A stretch of 32,548 bases of DNA from Chitinophagaceae bacterium (GCA_026786345.1 JAJAYD010000340.1:1-32548); one strand, 5' to 3'; shown: positions 1 through 8,886, counted from the first letter of the stretch. Made by a program: numbers and translations. The notes: generated by a model from the sequence alone, not told the origin.

Positions 1-1
1 G

Positions 2-1591
2 CGTTTTTTCCGCCCGCAATTGGAACATTTAAACAGTCCATGGTTAATGAAAGACATGGACCTGGCAGTAGAAAGAATTCAAAAAGCTTTCACAAACAAC
101 GAAAAAATATTGGTTTTTGGCGATTATGATGTTGACGGTACAACTTCTGTGGCCAGCATGTACCAATTTTTGAAAGAGATTCATCCAAATGTGGATTACT
201 ACATTCCACATCGGTACAGGGAAGGTTATGGTGTATCCAAAGCAGGGATTGATTTTGCAAAAAGCAATGACATTACTTTAATAATTTCATTGGATTGCGG
301 TATAAAATCCATTGATTTAATTGAGTACGCCAATATTCTACATATAGATTTCATAGTGTGTGACCACCATTTACCTGAGGCCGAATTACCTGCAGCCGTA
401 GCCATATTAAATCCTAAGCAAAAAGATTGTAAGTATCCCTTTAAAGAACTATGTGGATGTGGCGTGGGCTTTAAATTGATGATGGCACTCGCTGTAAGTT
501 TACAACTACCCACTTCATCATACCTAAAATATCTTGACCTGGTAGCTACAGCTATTGCGGCTGATATTGTTCCGATCGTTGATGAGAACCGGGTTCTGGC
601 CTTTTATGGATTGAAAATGGTGAATGAAAATCCATGTGAAGGCATTAAGGCACTCAGAAAACTTGCAGGCGTACAAAAAGAGATGTTTCTTACAAATTTG
701 GTCTTTGTAATAGCCCCCAGGGTTAACGCGGCAGGCAGAATGGACGATGCTAAAAAAGCAGTTCAATTGTTTATTGAAAAAGATTGCGACAAAGCACTTC
801 TTTTTGCTGAGATGTTACATAAAGACAACACGGAAAGAAAGGTTGCTGATAGTTCGATTACCGAAGAAGCACTTGCTTATTTGGACAATAATATTGTTTT
901 AAGAGGTAAAAAAACTACGGTGGTTTATAACGAACACTGGCATAAAGGTGTGGTAGGTATTGTTGCGAGCAGGTTAATTGAAACCTATTACAGGCCCACA
1001 GTGGTCTTAACCAAAAGCGGAGAGGTTGTTGCCGGTAGCGCCAGAAGTGTTCCAGGTTATAATTTATACGAGGCTATCTATGCCTGCAGGGAACATTTAT
1101 TGGGTTATGGAGGTCATTTTGCAGCGGCAGGTATGAGCTTGTTACCCGAAAAAATAGATGCATTTGCAAAAAAGTTTGAGGAAGTGGTAAGTGCTACCAT
1201 TACAGACGAACAACTGATCCCTCAAATAATAATTGATGCTGAAATTTCATTTAAAGATATAACTCCGAAGCTTTATAAACTTATTTGCCAGATGGAACCA
1301 TACGGCCCGGAAAATATGAGGCCGGTTTTCGTTGTGAGAAATGTAATGGATACAGGCTACTCAAAAGTTGTAAAAGAACAACATATACGATTTGTACTTA
1401 CTAAAAACCATATAACCTTTACCGGCATTGGTTTTAATATGGCAGAAAAATTTAAAATAATTGAAGCAAAAAAACCGATTGATATTGTATTTACCATTGA
1501 TGAAAATGAATGGAACGGCGAAAAAAGTCTGCAATTAAAAATGTGCGACTTCCGTTTATCTGAGCCCGAATCTTCAGCGCAATTTAATTGA
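2..1591 (+). CDS. recJ: Single-stranded-DNA-specific exonuclease RecJ (5' end cut by window)
   Basis: RecJ is a 5'-to-3' exonuclease on single-stranded DNA used in recombinational and mismatch repair. The reading frame is open to the first bases of the window and reads RFFRPQLEHL before a TTG at 20, which matches the usual RecJ N-terminus. The TTG is therefore an internal codon and roughly 40-50 N-terminal residues are probably missing. Seen motifs, in order: FGDYDVDG (motif I of the DHH family), SLDCGI, CDHHLPE (the DHH signature), PRVNAAGRM, then the DHHA1 part with HWHKGVVGIVASRL and GGHFAAAGM, and a C-terminal OB-like part. It converges on htpG, with a bidirectional terminator between them. 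Confidence 0.95.
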   Translation, partial: RFFRPQLEHLNSPWLMKDMDLAVERIQKAFTNNEKILVFGDYDVDGTTSVASMYQFLKEIHPNVDYYIPHRYREGYGVSKAGIDFAKSNDITLIISLDCGIKSIDLIEYANILHIDFIVCDHHLPEAELPAAVAILNPKQKDCKYPFKELCGCGVGFKLMMALAVSLQLPTSSYLKYLDLVATAIAADIVPIVDENRVLAFYGLKMVNENPCEGIKALRKLAGVQKEMFLTNLVFVIAPRVNAAGRMDDAKKAVQLFIEKDCDKALLFAEMLHKDNTERKVADSSITEEALAYLDNNIVLRGKKTTVVYNEHWHKGVVGIVASRLIETYYRPTVVLTKSGEVVAGSARSVPGYNLYEAIYACREHLLGYGGHFAAAGMSLLPEKIDAFAKKFEEVVSATITDEQLIPQIIIDAEISFKDITPKLYKLICQMEPYGPENMRPVFVVRNVMDTGYSKVVKEQHIRFVLTKNHITFTGIGFNMAEKFKIIEAKKPIDIVFTIDENEWNGEKSLQLKMCDFRLSEPESSAQFN

Positions 1592-1657
1592 AAGGAAAAT
1601 CCCTGATTATTTTTAACTAAAGGGATGTGCATTCCGTTTGCGCAATTGAATAGAAAT

Positions 1658-1692
1658 AAAAGAGGGAGCAGGTATAACCTACTCCCTCTTTT
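1658..1692. terminator. Bidirectional Rho-independent terminator between recJ and htpG
   Basis: An 11-bp perfect inverted repeat (AAAAGAGGGAG at 1658-1668, CTCCCTCTTTT at 1682-1692) encloses a loop that itself can pair GGT with ACC. A-rich and T-rich stem ends give a U tract in either direction, so it can serve both converging genes. Confidence 0.85.
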
Positions 1693-1711
1693 CATTATTA
1701 GTTAAGCTGCT

Positions 1712-3622
1712 TTATACCGTTTCCACATTTTTCTTTTCTTCTTCCATCAATTCTACACTCCTGTTAATGAAGTTGGTTAGCTCGCTGCCTTTCAACAATC
1801 CCTGGGACAATAAAGCCAGGTCTGCCAGGTTTCTCACTAGCTTTTCCTGCAACTGAGCATCTTCCTGTTTTAATATATTCTGGTAGATCTTATGATTGCC
1901 GTTAACGGTTAGCGTTACCTCGTCTGGCATGTTTGCATACCAACTGCTCATACCTCCGCCCATTGCACCCATATCCTTCATACGACGCATAAACTCGGGC
2001 CGGGTGGCTACCACCGGTGGTGCGCTTTCACTTAATCCCTTTATTTCAATGGTGGCATGCAATTCAGGAATATTAAAACCAAACATGGTTTTTAATTTCT
2101 CTTCCTCCTCTTTACTCAATACACTACCCTGCGCCTCACCTTTGTCAATTAAATGATCAACAATATCTGCGTCAACACGGGTAAACTGTACCTTCTCCCA
2201 TTTCATCTCCATGTTGTTGATAAAGGCAGCGTCTACCAGTGTTTCAAATTTCAAAACTTTGTAATCTTTGGCTCTGGCAGCTTGAATGTATGCATCCTGT
2301 TGAACAGGATCGGTGGTATAGAGGATTACAACTTTTTCGTCTTTGTTGGTTTGCAAAGTTGATACTTCCATCTTATACTCTTCAAGCGTATAAAACTTTT
2401 TAGTTTCCTCACCTTTTGTACCAGCCTCTTCCATCACTAAAAACTTATTGGCCCTTTCTAAATACTTGTCGTCGGTCATCATTCCGTACTTCACAAACAA
2501 ACCAAGGCTCTCCCACTTTTCTTCAAAAGATTTCCGATCCGTTTTAAAGATCTCTTCTAATTTGTCAGCTACTTTTTTGGTAATGTGCGAGTTGATCTTT
2601 TTTACATTAGGATCGCCCTGCAGATAACTACGACTAACATTTAGCGGGATATCAGGGCTGTCAATAACACCATGCAACAACATTAAAAACTCAGGAACAA
2701 TATCCTTTACTTCATCTGTTACAAAAACCTGGTTGCTGTATAATTGAATTTTATCCTTTTGAATTTCGTAGCTCTGCTTGATCCTGGGGAAGTATAAAAT
2801 GCCGGTTAGATTGAATGGATAATCAACATTCAAATGGATCCAAAACAATGGAGTTTCTCCAAATGGATAAAGTTCCCTATAGAAATTCTTATAATCTTCA
2901 TCTGTTAAATCCGAAGGCTTTCTGGTCCAAAGCGGAGAGGTGTTGTTTATTGACTTTTGGTCCTCTTGCTCCTCACCTTCTTTTTTCTCCTCAACCGGTG
3001 CATTTTTATCTGTAAAGTAAATAGGAACAGGTAAGAACTTACAAAACTTGGTAAGTACCCCTTTTATTCTATCCGCATCTAAAAACTCTTTGCTGTCTTC
3101 GTTTATATGCAAAACAATCCTGGTGCCCCTGTCCGGTTTTTCAATAGTATACATTTCAAATTCAGGACTGCCATCACAACCCCAATAAACAGCCGGCTCT
3201 TCATCCTTAAAACTCTTGGTATACACTTCTACCTTATCACTAACCATGAAGGAACTGTAGAAGCCTAAACCGAACTTTCCAATGATGTTTTCTTCGTTTT
3301 GACCCTTATATTTTTTTAAAAATTCTTCAGCACCGCTAAACGCCACCTGGTTCAGGTATTTGTCAACTTCCTCCTCTGTCATGCCCACTCCCCTGTCAAT
3401 AATACTGATGGTTTTTTCTTTACCATCAAACTCCACATCAATCCTTAACTCACCAAGGTCCCCTTTTGCCTCACCTATCGACGATAAAGTTTTTAGCTTC
3501 CGCGAAGCATCAACAGCATTACTAACCAGCTCACGAATAAAAATTTCATGGTCGCTGTACAAGAATTTTTTAATAATTGGGAAGATGTTTTCCGTTTGAA
3601 CGCGAATATTTCCTTTAGCCAT
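1712..3622 (-). CDS. htpG: Molecular chaperone HtpG (bacterial Hsp90)
   Basis: ATP-dependent cytosolic chaperone of the Hsp90 family that remodels client proteins, usually together with DnaK. The 636 residues match the family length. The N-terminal GHKL ATPase domain is clear: ELVSNAVDA at about 31-39 carries the Mg-binding Asn and the ATP-binding Asp, followed by DRGVGM and GKFGLGFYSSF. The middle domain follows, with the conserved region around NVSRSYLQGD, whose Arg contacts the ATP gamma-phosphate. A Gly/Met-rich stretch near 560 precedes a short C-terminal dimerisation domain. The start is the ATG of MAKGNIRVQTEN, a typical HtpG beginning. It lies 107 bp downstream of the SpmA/B-like gene on the same strand and converges on recJ. 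No obvious heat-shock operator was seen in the gap. Confidence 0.97.
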   Translation of the reverse strand: MAKGNIRVQTENIFPIIKKFLYSDHEIFIRELVSNAVDASRKLKTLSSIGEAKGDLGELRIDVEFDGKEKTISIIDRGVGMTEEEVDKYLNQVAFSGAEEFLKKYKGQNEENIIGKFGLGFYSSFMVSDKVEVYTKSFKDEEPAVYWGCDGSPEFEMYTIEKPDRGTRIVLHINEDSKEFLDADRIKGVLTKFCKFLPVPIYFTDKNAPVEEKKEGEEQEDQKSINNTSPLWTRKPSDLTDEDYKNFYRELYPFGETPLFWIHLNVDYPFNLTGILYFPRIKQSYEIQKDKIQLYSNQVFVTDEVKDIVPEFLMLLHGVIDSPDIPLNVSRSYLQGDPNVKKINSHITKKVADKLEEIFKTDRKSFEEKWESLGLFVKYGMMTDDKYLERANKFLVMEEAGTKGEETKKFYTLEEYKMEVSTLQTNKDEKVVILYTTDPVQQDAYIQAARAKDYKVLKFETLVDAAFINNMEMKWEKVQFTRVDADIVDHLIDKGEAQGSVLSKEEEEKLKTMFGFNIPELHATIEIKGLSESAPPVVATRPEFMRRMKDMGAMGGGMSSWYANMPDEVTLTVNGNHKIYQNILKQEDAQLQEKLVRNLADLALLSQGLLKGSELTNFINRSVELMEEEKKNVETV

Positions 3623-3729
3623 AGTATAATTTATTTAAAGATGTTGTAACGGTGGCAGTCAAATAAAATGCCAAAGCAAGTATTGGTCGGCAGAACGGAA
3701 AAATTGACAGAAAGCGGTGTCAATTTCAT

Positions 3730-5229
3730 TTACACACCACCAAAAAACAGGTAGGTAAGTAAAACAGCGGTGATTATTCCTACCAGGTCGGCCAGTAACA
3801 TAGCCCCTACCGCATTGCGGGTATTTTTAATGGAAACAGCGCCAAAATACACTGCAATTATATAGAAAGTAGTATCTGAAGCGCCTTGTAAAATAGAAGC
3901 AAGGCGGCCGGGAAAGGAATCAGGACCAAAGTTTTTAATGGTATCTATCATCATTCCACGGGCACCTCCACCGCTTAAAGGCCTTATCAAAGCTGTGGGT
4001 AATCCATCAACAAAACGGGTATCAGTTCCTAATAATGAAAAGAACGATTTCATACCATTGATTAAAACATCGAAAGTGCCGCTCGTACGCAATAAGCTTA
4101 TGGCTACCAGCATACCAACGAGGTAAGGAATGATCTTAATTGCTACTTCAAACCCGCCTTTTGCCCCATCAATAAAAGCATCAAAAACATCTATTTTTTT
4201 ATACAATGCGCCCAATATTATTGAAAGAAAAATGAACAATATTAACCCATTACTCAGCACACTGGAAAACGACTGAACACCAGCGGCATCCAGGGAAGTT
4301 ACATAGGTAACTAATGATACGATAACTACAGATACACCTAACAGCCAGGCAAGCACCACTGGCTGCAACAGGTTAATTTTTTGTTTATAAGAAACAATCA
4401 GCATGGCAGCCAATGTGGCCACAAAAGTCGTAATCATACAAGGCACAAAAATATCGGTAGGATTTGCCGATTTTAAGGAGGCCCGCACGGCAATGATGCT
4501 TACCGGAATTAAAGTAAACCCCGCTGCATGCAGGCATAAAAACATGATTTGCGCATTGGAAGCAGTTTCCTTTTGAGGATTTATTTCCTGGATGCTTTCC
4601 ATAGCTTTAATGCCAAAAGGGGTGGCTGCATTATCGAGCCCCAAAAGGTTAGCCGAAAAATTCATCATCATATGGCCCATAGCAGGATGGCCTTTGGGGA
4701 TTTCGGGAAATAACCTGCTGAAAAAGGGACCAATGATTTTTGATAACAATCGTATGCCGCCTGCCCTCTCGGCAATGCTCATAAATCCCATAAATAAAGC
4801 CATGATGCCAATTAAGCCAATGCTGATGTTTACTGCCGACTTGCAGGTTTCAATTATGCCATCGGCCTTTTTGACCAGCTTTTTTTGGATGGAAGTAAAA
4901 CTAAAGACTGTTAACCCCGGCTGAATTTTGGAAAGTTGAGCAACGGAATCAGCACCTGTATTTTCAGTTAAGATCGTCGTTGCAGGGTGACCAGAATCTG
5001 CTGGCAGGTATCCATAGCCCTCCAGGTATTTTACAAAATTTTCCTTTGAATGAAAGCCAGCTTTCTCGGGGGAGCCGACCATGGTATACCTTACCTCTTC
5101 ATTGGGATCGTCGGCTTTGCCAACAACCATACGGCTGTAAATCTTGCTATCGTTATAAAAAATTGCTTTGCCTGATGCTACAATAATCGCTACTAAAATA
5201 AAGGCCGACCAAATTCTGCTTAATGCCAT
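3730..5229 (-). CDS. SpmA-SpmB-like fused membrane protein with two nucleoside-recognition (Gate) domains
   Basis: Polytopic inner-membrane protein of 499 aa. Residues about 5-25 form a first membrane helix; about 30-105 is a hydrophilic, presumably periplasmic insert; the rest is hydrophobic. The first half has the SpmA-type signature NLLGLDNAATPFGIKAM near 195-211. The second half has the SpmB-type region with GGFEVAIKIIPYLVGMLVA and a Gly-rich LSGGGARGMM. In spore-formers these are two genes, spmA and spmB, linked to spore core dehydration; fused versions occur in non-sporulating Bacteroidota. Members of the Gate superfamily are suspected transporters, but the substrate here is unknown. 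The gene is divergent from ychF and upstream of htpG on the same strand. Confidence 0.85.
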   Translation of the reverse strand: MALSRIWSAFILVAIIVASGKAIFYNDSKIYSRMVVGKADDPNEEVRYTMVGSPEKAGFHSKENFVKYLEGYGYLPADSGHPATTILTENTGADSVAQLSKIQPGLTVFSFTSIQKKLVKKADGIIETCKSAVNISIGLIGIMALFMGFMSIAERAGGIRLLSKIIGPFFSRLFPEIPKGHPAMGHMMMNFSANLLGLDNAATPFGIKAMESIQEINPQKETASNAQIMFLCLHAAGFTLIPVSIIAVRASLKSANPTDIFVPCMITTFVATLAAMLIVSYKQKINLLQPVVLAWLLGVSVVIVSLVTYVTSLDAAGVQSFSSVLSNGLILFIFLSIILGALYKKIDVFDAFIDGAKGGFEVAIKIIPYLVGMLVAISLLRTSGTFDVLINGMKSFFSLLGTDTRFVDGLPTALIRPLSGGGARGMMIDTIKNFGPDSFPGRLASILQGASDTTFYIIAVYFGAVSIKNTRNAVGAMLLADLVGIITAVLLTYLFFGGV

Positions 5230-5315
5230 ACATCATTATTTATTATCGTCGTGGGGTGTAAACTGTTTTGAAGGTAATGGTTTGGTGGTAAAAATTGTTA
5301 CCACTTTTGATTGAC

Positions 5316-5323
5316 TATATTTG
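5316..5323 (+). promoter_or_regulatory. Bacteroidota-type -7 element for ychF
   Basis: TATATTTG matches TAnnTTTG exactly. An ATTG at 5294-5297, 18 bp upstream, could be a weak -33 element. A start site near 5329 would give a leader of about 58 nt before the ychF ATG. Confidence 0.4.
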
Positions 5324-5387
5324 CGGCCCGAAAAGCCAAATTTTATGTTGGCAATGATGAAAATTACAAATAAGAAATTTTAAAGAA

Positions 5388-6488
5388 ATGGGTTTACAAG
5401 CAGGCATTGTAGGATTGCCAAATGTAGGAAAATCAACTTTATTTAATGCCTTAAGCAACGCAAAGGCACAGGCAGCCAACTTTCCGTTTTGCACCATAGA
5501 ACCAAACATTGGGGTTATAACCGTGCCCGACGATCGTTTGATTGAATTAGAAAAGCTGGTAAAACCAAACCGGGTGGTACCGGCTACCGTTGAGATAGTT
5601 GACATAGCCGGACTGGTAAAAGGTGCCAGCAAAGGCGAAGGATTGGGCAACCAGTTTTTGGGAAACATACGGGCAACAGATGCCATTATTCATGTAGTTA
5701 GGTGTTTTGAAGATGATAACGTGATACACGTAGATGGCAGCGTTAACCCGGTTCGCGATAAGGAAATAATAGATACTGAACTGCAGCTGAAAGATCTTGA
5801 AACGATTGAAAAAAAGATTTCTAAGAACGAAAAGCTTTCAAAAACCGGTGACCGTGAATTTTTAAATGGGCTTGACCTGTTAAAGCAACTAAAAGCACAC
5901 CTTGAGCAAGGAAAAAATGCCAGGGGGTTTACTGTAAATGCAATAGATTTTGAAAAGCATTTTGCTGATCTGTTTCTGCTTACTATGAAACCTGTTATTT
6001 ATGTATGCAATGTGGATGAGAAAAGTGTGTTGAATGGCAATAAATTTACCGAGGTTCTACAGAATGCTGTTAAGAATGAAAATGCTGAAATTTTATTTAT
6101 AAGCGCAGCAATTGAAAGTGAGATTGCGGTGATGGAAAGCTTTGATGACAGACAAATGTTTTTAGAAGATATGGGCTTGAACGAAAGTGGAGTAAGCCGA
6201 TTGATTAATTCTACCTACCGGTTGTTAAACCTGGCTACTTATTTTACCGCAGGTGTGCAGGAAGTTCGTGCCTGGACCATAACCAAGGGAATGTTAGCGC
6301 CCCAGGCAGCCGCAGTAATACATACCGATTTTGAAAAAGGATTTATCAGGGCAGAAGTAATTAAGTATGTTGATTTTACTAAGTACGGTTCTGAAGCTGC
6401 CTGCAGAGATAATGGCAGGCTTGCGGTACAGGGCAAAGATTACGTGGTAGAAGACGGAGATATTTTACACTTTAGGTTTAATGTGTAA
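5388..6488 (+). CDS. ychF: Redox-regulated ATPase YchF (OLA1 family)
   Basis: Obg-family P-loop protein that hydrolyses ATP rather than GTP and binds ribosomes; linked to translation and oxidative-stress control. The 366 residues match the bacterial family length. Seen: P-loop GLPNVGKST at 9-17; DIAGLVKGAS (the G3 region); and NVDE in place of the GTPase NKxD, the change that explains ATP preference in this family. A coiled-coil insert follows (about 125-170), then a C-terminal TGS domain ending DGDILHFRFNV. The ATG at 5388 starts MGLQAGIVGLPN, the canonical N-terminus. It is monocistronic, with a strong terminator at 6534. Confidence 0.97.
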   Translation: MGLQAGIVGLPNVGKSTLFNALSNAKAQAANFPFCTIEPNIGVITVPDDRLIELEKLVKPNRVVPATVEIVDIAGLVKGASKGEGLGNQFLGNIRATDAIIHVVRCFEDDNVIHVDGSVNPVRDKEIIDTELQLKDLETIEKKISKNEKLSKTGDREFLNGLDLLKQLKAHLEQGKNARGFTVNAIDFEKHFADLFLLTMKPVIYVCNVDEKSVLNGNKFTEVLQNAVKNENAEILFISAAIESEIAVMESFDDRQMFLEDMGLNESGVSRLINSTYRLLNLATYFTAGVQEVRAWTITKGMLAPQAAAVIHTDFEKGFIRAEVIKYVDFTKYGSEAACRDNGRLAVQGKDYVVEDGDILHFRFNV

Positions 6489-6533
6489 CCGCGATTGAGT
6501 AACATTTCGGCAGACTAATATTTTTAACTAAGG

Positions 6534-6567
6534 GACTTCGGTGGTTATTTCCATTGAAGTCTTTTTT
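6534..6567 (+). terminator. Rho-independent terminator of ychF
   Basis: An 11-bp stem with two G-U pairs (arms 6534-6544 and 6551-6561) encloses a 6-nt loop and is followed by six T residues. Confidence 0.85.
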
Positions 6568-6708
6568 ATTTAATCTTTTATATAGCAAGAAACCGATGCT
6601 TAAGATTATGCGGTACAGGAGTGCGACGCAAGGATGTATAAAAATGGTTATGCAGCATTGGCACCAAACACTTAGATTACTTTTAAAAGTTGGTGATGGT
6701 TCAGTTAC
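6568..6708. other. Gene-free stretch between two terminators, with a 40-codon open frame
   Basis: The space between ychF and the small lipoprotein (6489-6841) holds two terminators and no long gene. Between them a 40-codon frame runs from the ATG at 6596 to the TAG at 6718, and its product contains RYRSATQGC. It has no convincing ribosome-binding site and no signal peptide. It may be a small gene, a dispersed intergenic element or chance. Confidence 0.2.
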
Positions 6709-6741
6709 AAAAAAATAGCCATCCCTAAGAATAGGGACGGC
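6709..6741 (-). terminator. Rho-independent terminator of the small lipoprotein gene
   Basis: Read on the minus strand, a 9-bp stem with one mismatch (arms 6733-6741 and 6718-6726, 6-nt loop) is followed by a T-rich tail (seven A residues at 6709-6715 on the plus strand). It lies about 100 bp past the stop of the lipoprotein gene. Confidence 0.7.
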
Positions 6742-6841
6742 CTCTAACGATTGCTTGCCATATGAAAATCTTTATCAGCTAATCAATAGCCGCAAGCAGG
6801 CTTTGCTAATGCCAAATACACATTAGCTGACTGAATAATTA

Positions 6842-7045
6842 TTACTTTAAAGAATCAGTCTTAGCGTCAGCTGTAGAATCGATCTTGTTTACAAGAGAAT
6901 CTTTAACGTCTTTAACTGAGTCAATTGAAGCGTTTGCAGAAGAATCAATTGCAGTTGCAGTTGAATCCATTTTACTTTCAGTTGTAGAGCTATTGTTACA
7001 AGCTACAAATGCACCTAATACTAATACGAATAACAGCTTTTTCAT
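6842..7045 (-). CDS. Small Asp/Ser-rich lipoprotein of unknown function
   Basis: A 67-aa predicted lipoprotein. The N-terminus MKKLLFVLVLGAFVAC is a lipoprotein signal with the acylated Cys at 16. The mature part of about 50 residues consists almost entirely of Ser, Thr, Asp, Ala and Lys, with recurring DSxA and DSxK units (IDSSANASIDSV, VNKIDSTADAKTDSLK), so it is probably unstructured or helical and acidic. No enzyme motif is present. It is transcribed away from the ECF sigma gene (start at 7185), leaving a 139-bp divergent intergenic region; a regulatory link is possible but not shown by the sequence. Confidence 0.75.
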   Translation of the reverse strand: MKKLLFVLVLGAFVACNNSSTTESKMDSTATAIDSSANASIDSVKDVKDSLVNKIDSTADAKTDSLK

Positions 7046-7184
7046 GTTGTTGTGTGTTTATTAATTTATTTGAAATTTGATATGTATACCCGGCTTCTTA
7101 AAAGGTAACCCTGCCCTCAATAATTTATTTTTGATTCTTTTTTGGGTTACTTTTCCACATTTAGGTGTATTAAACTATTGAACT

Positions 7185-7751
7185 GTGAAAACAGAAGCAT
7201 CGGAACAACTTTTATTGAAAGGACTGGCAAAGAATGACGCAAAGGCCGCAGAAACCATCTATAAAGAAAATTATAATATGGTCCAGGCATTTATATTAAA
7301 TAATAATGGATCGTACGATGATGCCAGGGACATTTTTCAGGAAGCAATGATTGTGCTGTATGAAAACGCTAAAAATGAATCATTTGTTTTAACCTGTAAA
7401 ATCACAACTTATGTTTATTCCGTATGTAGACGACTTTGGCTCAAAAGACTTCAACATAATAACAGATTTAGTTCTCAAATTGAAAGCCTTGAAGAGACTG
7501 TCGCGGTTGAAGAAGACCTTGAAATACAAGAAAGACGAAATGCAGATTTTGCCATAATGGAACGTGCTTTAGGTAGCCTGGGTGCTCCCTGTAAAAGTTT
7601 ACTCGAAGCCTATTATCTGCAAAAAAAAGACATGACTGAGATAGCAGATACTTTTGGATATACCAATGCTGATAACGCAAAAAACCAGAAGTATAAATGT
7701 TTGATGAGACTTAAAAAATTGTTTTTTTCTCAATATAATATAGGAGAGTAA
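7185..7751 (+). CDS. ECF-type RNA polymerase sigma factor
   Basis: A 188-aa group IV (extracytoplasmic function) sigma factor. Region 2 covers about 20-85 and includes the acidic DDARDIFQEAMIVLYE stretch of region 2.2 and an aromatic-rich DNA-melting and -10 binding part. Region 4 covers about 120-185, with LEAYYLQKKDMTEIADTFGY forming the helix-turn-helix for -35 recognition, then a basic KYKCLMRLKKLF. The start is the GTG at 7185; no better upstream codon was seen. The next gene begins 6 bp after its stop and encodes a membrane protein with an anti-sigma-like N-terminus, so the pair is almost certainly one transcript. Its target promoters cannot be inferred here. Confidence 0.92.
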   Translation: MKTEASEQLLLKGLAKNDAKAAETIYKENYNMVQAFILNNNGSYDDARDIFQEAMIVLYENAKNESFVLTCKITTYVYSVCRRLWLKRLQHNNRFSSQIESLEETVAVEEDLEIQERRNADFAIMERALGSLGAPCKSLLEAYYLQKKDMTEIADTFGYTNADNAKNQKYKCLMRLKKLFFSQYNIGE

Positions 7752-7757
7752 TCTAAA

Positions 7758-8864
7758 ATGGAAGATGTAGTATTATTAGATGCGATTGAGCGGTATTTAA
7801 AAGGTGAGATGGAGCCCAATGAAAAAGCTTTTTTCGAAGACCTTCGTAAGAATACCCCTGAAGTTGACCAGATGGTGGTTGAACACCACATGTTTATGCA
7901 ACAAATTGAAGCGTATGGTCAAAACAGAGATATGAAACACCTGCTGCATAATATTCATGCAGATCTTGTACAGGTGCGTAATATTAAGGAGGGAGCCGTG
8001 ACCAGTGGTGGTAAAGTGATACAACTTTGGCATAAGTACAAACGAGTAACGGCCATTGCAGCTTCCATTGCCGGTATTACTGCTTTATTTATAAGTATAC
8101 TGGTTAGCTATTTTACACCTATGCCCAACCAGGGACAGCTACTGTATTTAAGCAGTCAACTTGAGCAAATTAAGAAAGCCCAGTATGCCCAAAGCACACA
8201 GATAAACGACATTAAATCGAAAGTTCCGGTTGATGTTAAACCCAACCGTGGAGGCACCAGTTTTTTAATTGATGGCAAAGGATACCTGGTAACCAACGCG
8301 CATATTGTCAGAGGTTCTTCAACCTTACTTGTTATAAGTAACAAAGGGCAGGAGTTTAAAGCAGACCTGGCTTTTATTGATGAAAGCAGGGACCTTGCCA
8401 TCTTAAAAATTTCGGATGAAGATTTTAAGCCGTTTGCTACACTACCCTACAGCATTCGCAGAAACACCACTGACTTAGGAGAGCAAATTTTTACGCTCGG
8501 CTTTCCCAGAAATGAGGTTGTTTACAACGAAGGTTACCTGAGTGCTGAAACCGGCTTTGATAACGATACATTAAGTTACCAGATTTCGTTAAATGCCAAC
8601 CCCGGTAACAGTGGCGGACCGGTTTTAAATAAAAATGGTGAGGTGATTGGTATATTAAGTTCAAGCCAGAAGCAAGCTGAAGGGGTTGTGTTCGCTATAA
8701 AGTCAAGAAGCATATTTAATGCTTTGGATGAGTTAAAGAAAGAAGATACCACCTACCAACATATAAAATTGCCCACGAAGTCTGCTGTAAAAGGTATGGA
8801 TAGAACCAGGCAGATTAAAGAAATTCAGGAATGTGTGTTTATGGTAAAAGGCTTTAGTAAATAA
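7758..8864 (+). CDS. Membrane-anchored anti-sigma-like / trypsin-like serine protease fusion
   Basis: A 368-aa protein with three parts. Residues 1-95 are hydrophilic and resemble an anti-sigma N-terminus (LLDAIERYLKGEMEPNEKAFFEDL). Residues about 97-119 form one membrane helix. A short possible coiled coil (about 125-155) leads to a chymotrypsin-fold protease of the HtrA/S1C type at about 163-315. The triad is visible: His182 in TNAHIV, Asp212 in SRDLAIL, Ser285 in NPGNSGGPVL. No PDZ domain follows; the tail is about 45 residues. With the N-terminus inside, the protease lies in the periplasm. The gene starts 6 bp after the sigma stop, with an AGGAGA at 7742-7747 as a plausible ribosome site. 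I infer a cognate regulator in which a periplasmic protease is covalently joined to the sigma-binding part. Confidence 0.85.
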   Translation: MEDVVLLDAIERYLKGEMEPNEKAFFEDLRKNTPEVDQMVVEHHMFMQQIEAYGQNRDMKHLLHNIHADLVQVRNIKEGAVTSGGKVIQLWHKYKRVTAIAASIAGITALFISILVSYFTPMPNQGQLLYLSSQLEQIKKAQYAQSTQINDIKSKVPVDVKPNRGGTSFLIDGKGYLVTNAHIVRGSSTLLVISNKGQEFKADLAFIDESRDLAILKISDEDFKPFATLPYSIRRNTTDLGEQIFTLGFPRNEVVYNEGYLSAETGFDNDTLSYQISLNANPGNSGGPVLNKNGEVIGILSSSQKQAEGVVFAIKSRSIFNALDELKKEDTTYQHIKLPTKSAVKGMDRTRQIKEIQECVFMVKGFSK

Positions 8865-8886
8865 ATATTTCAGATAGTTCAAGCGC

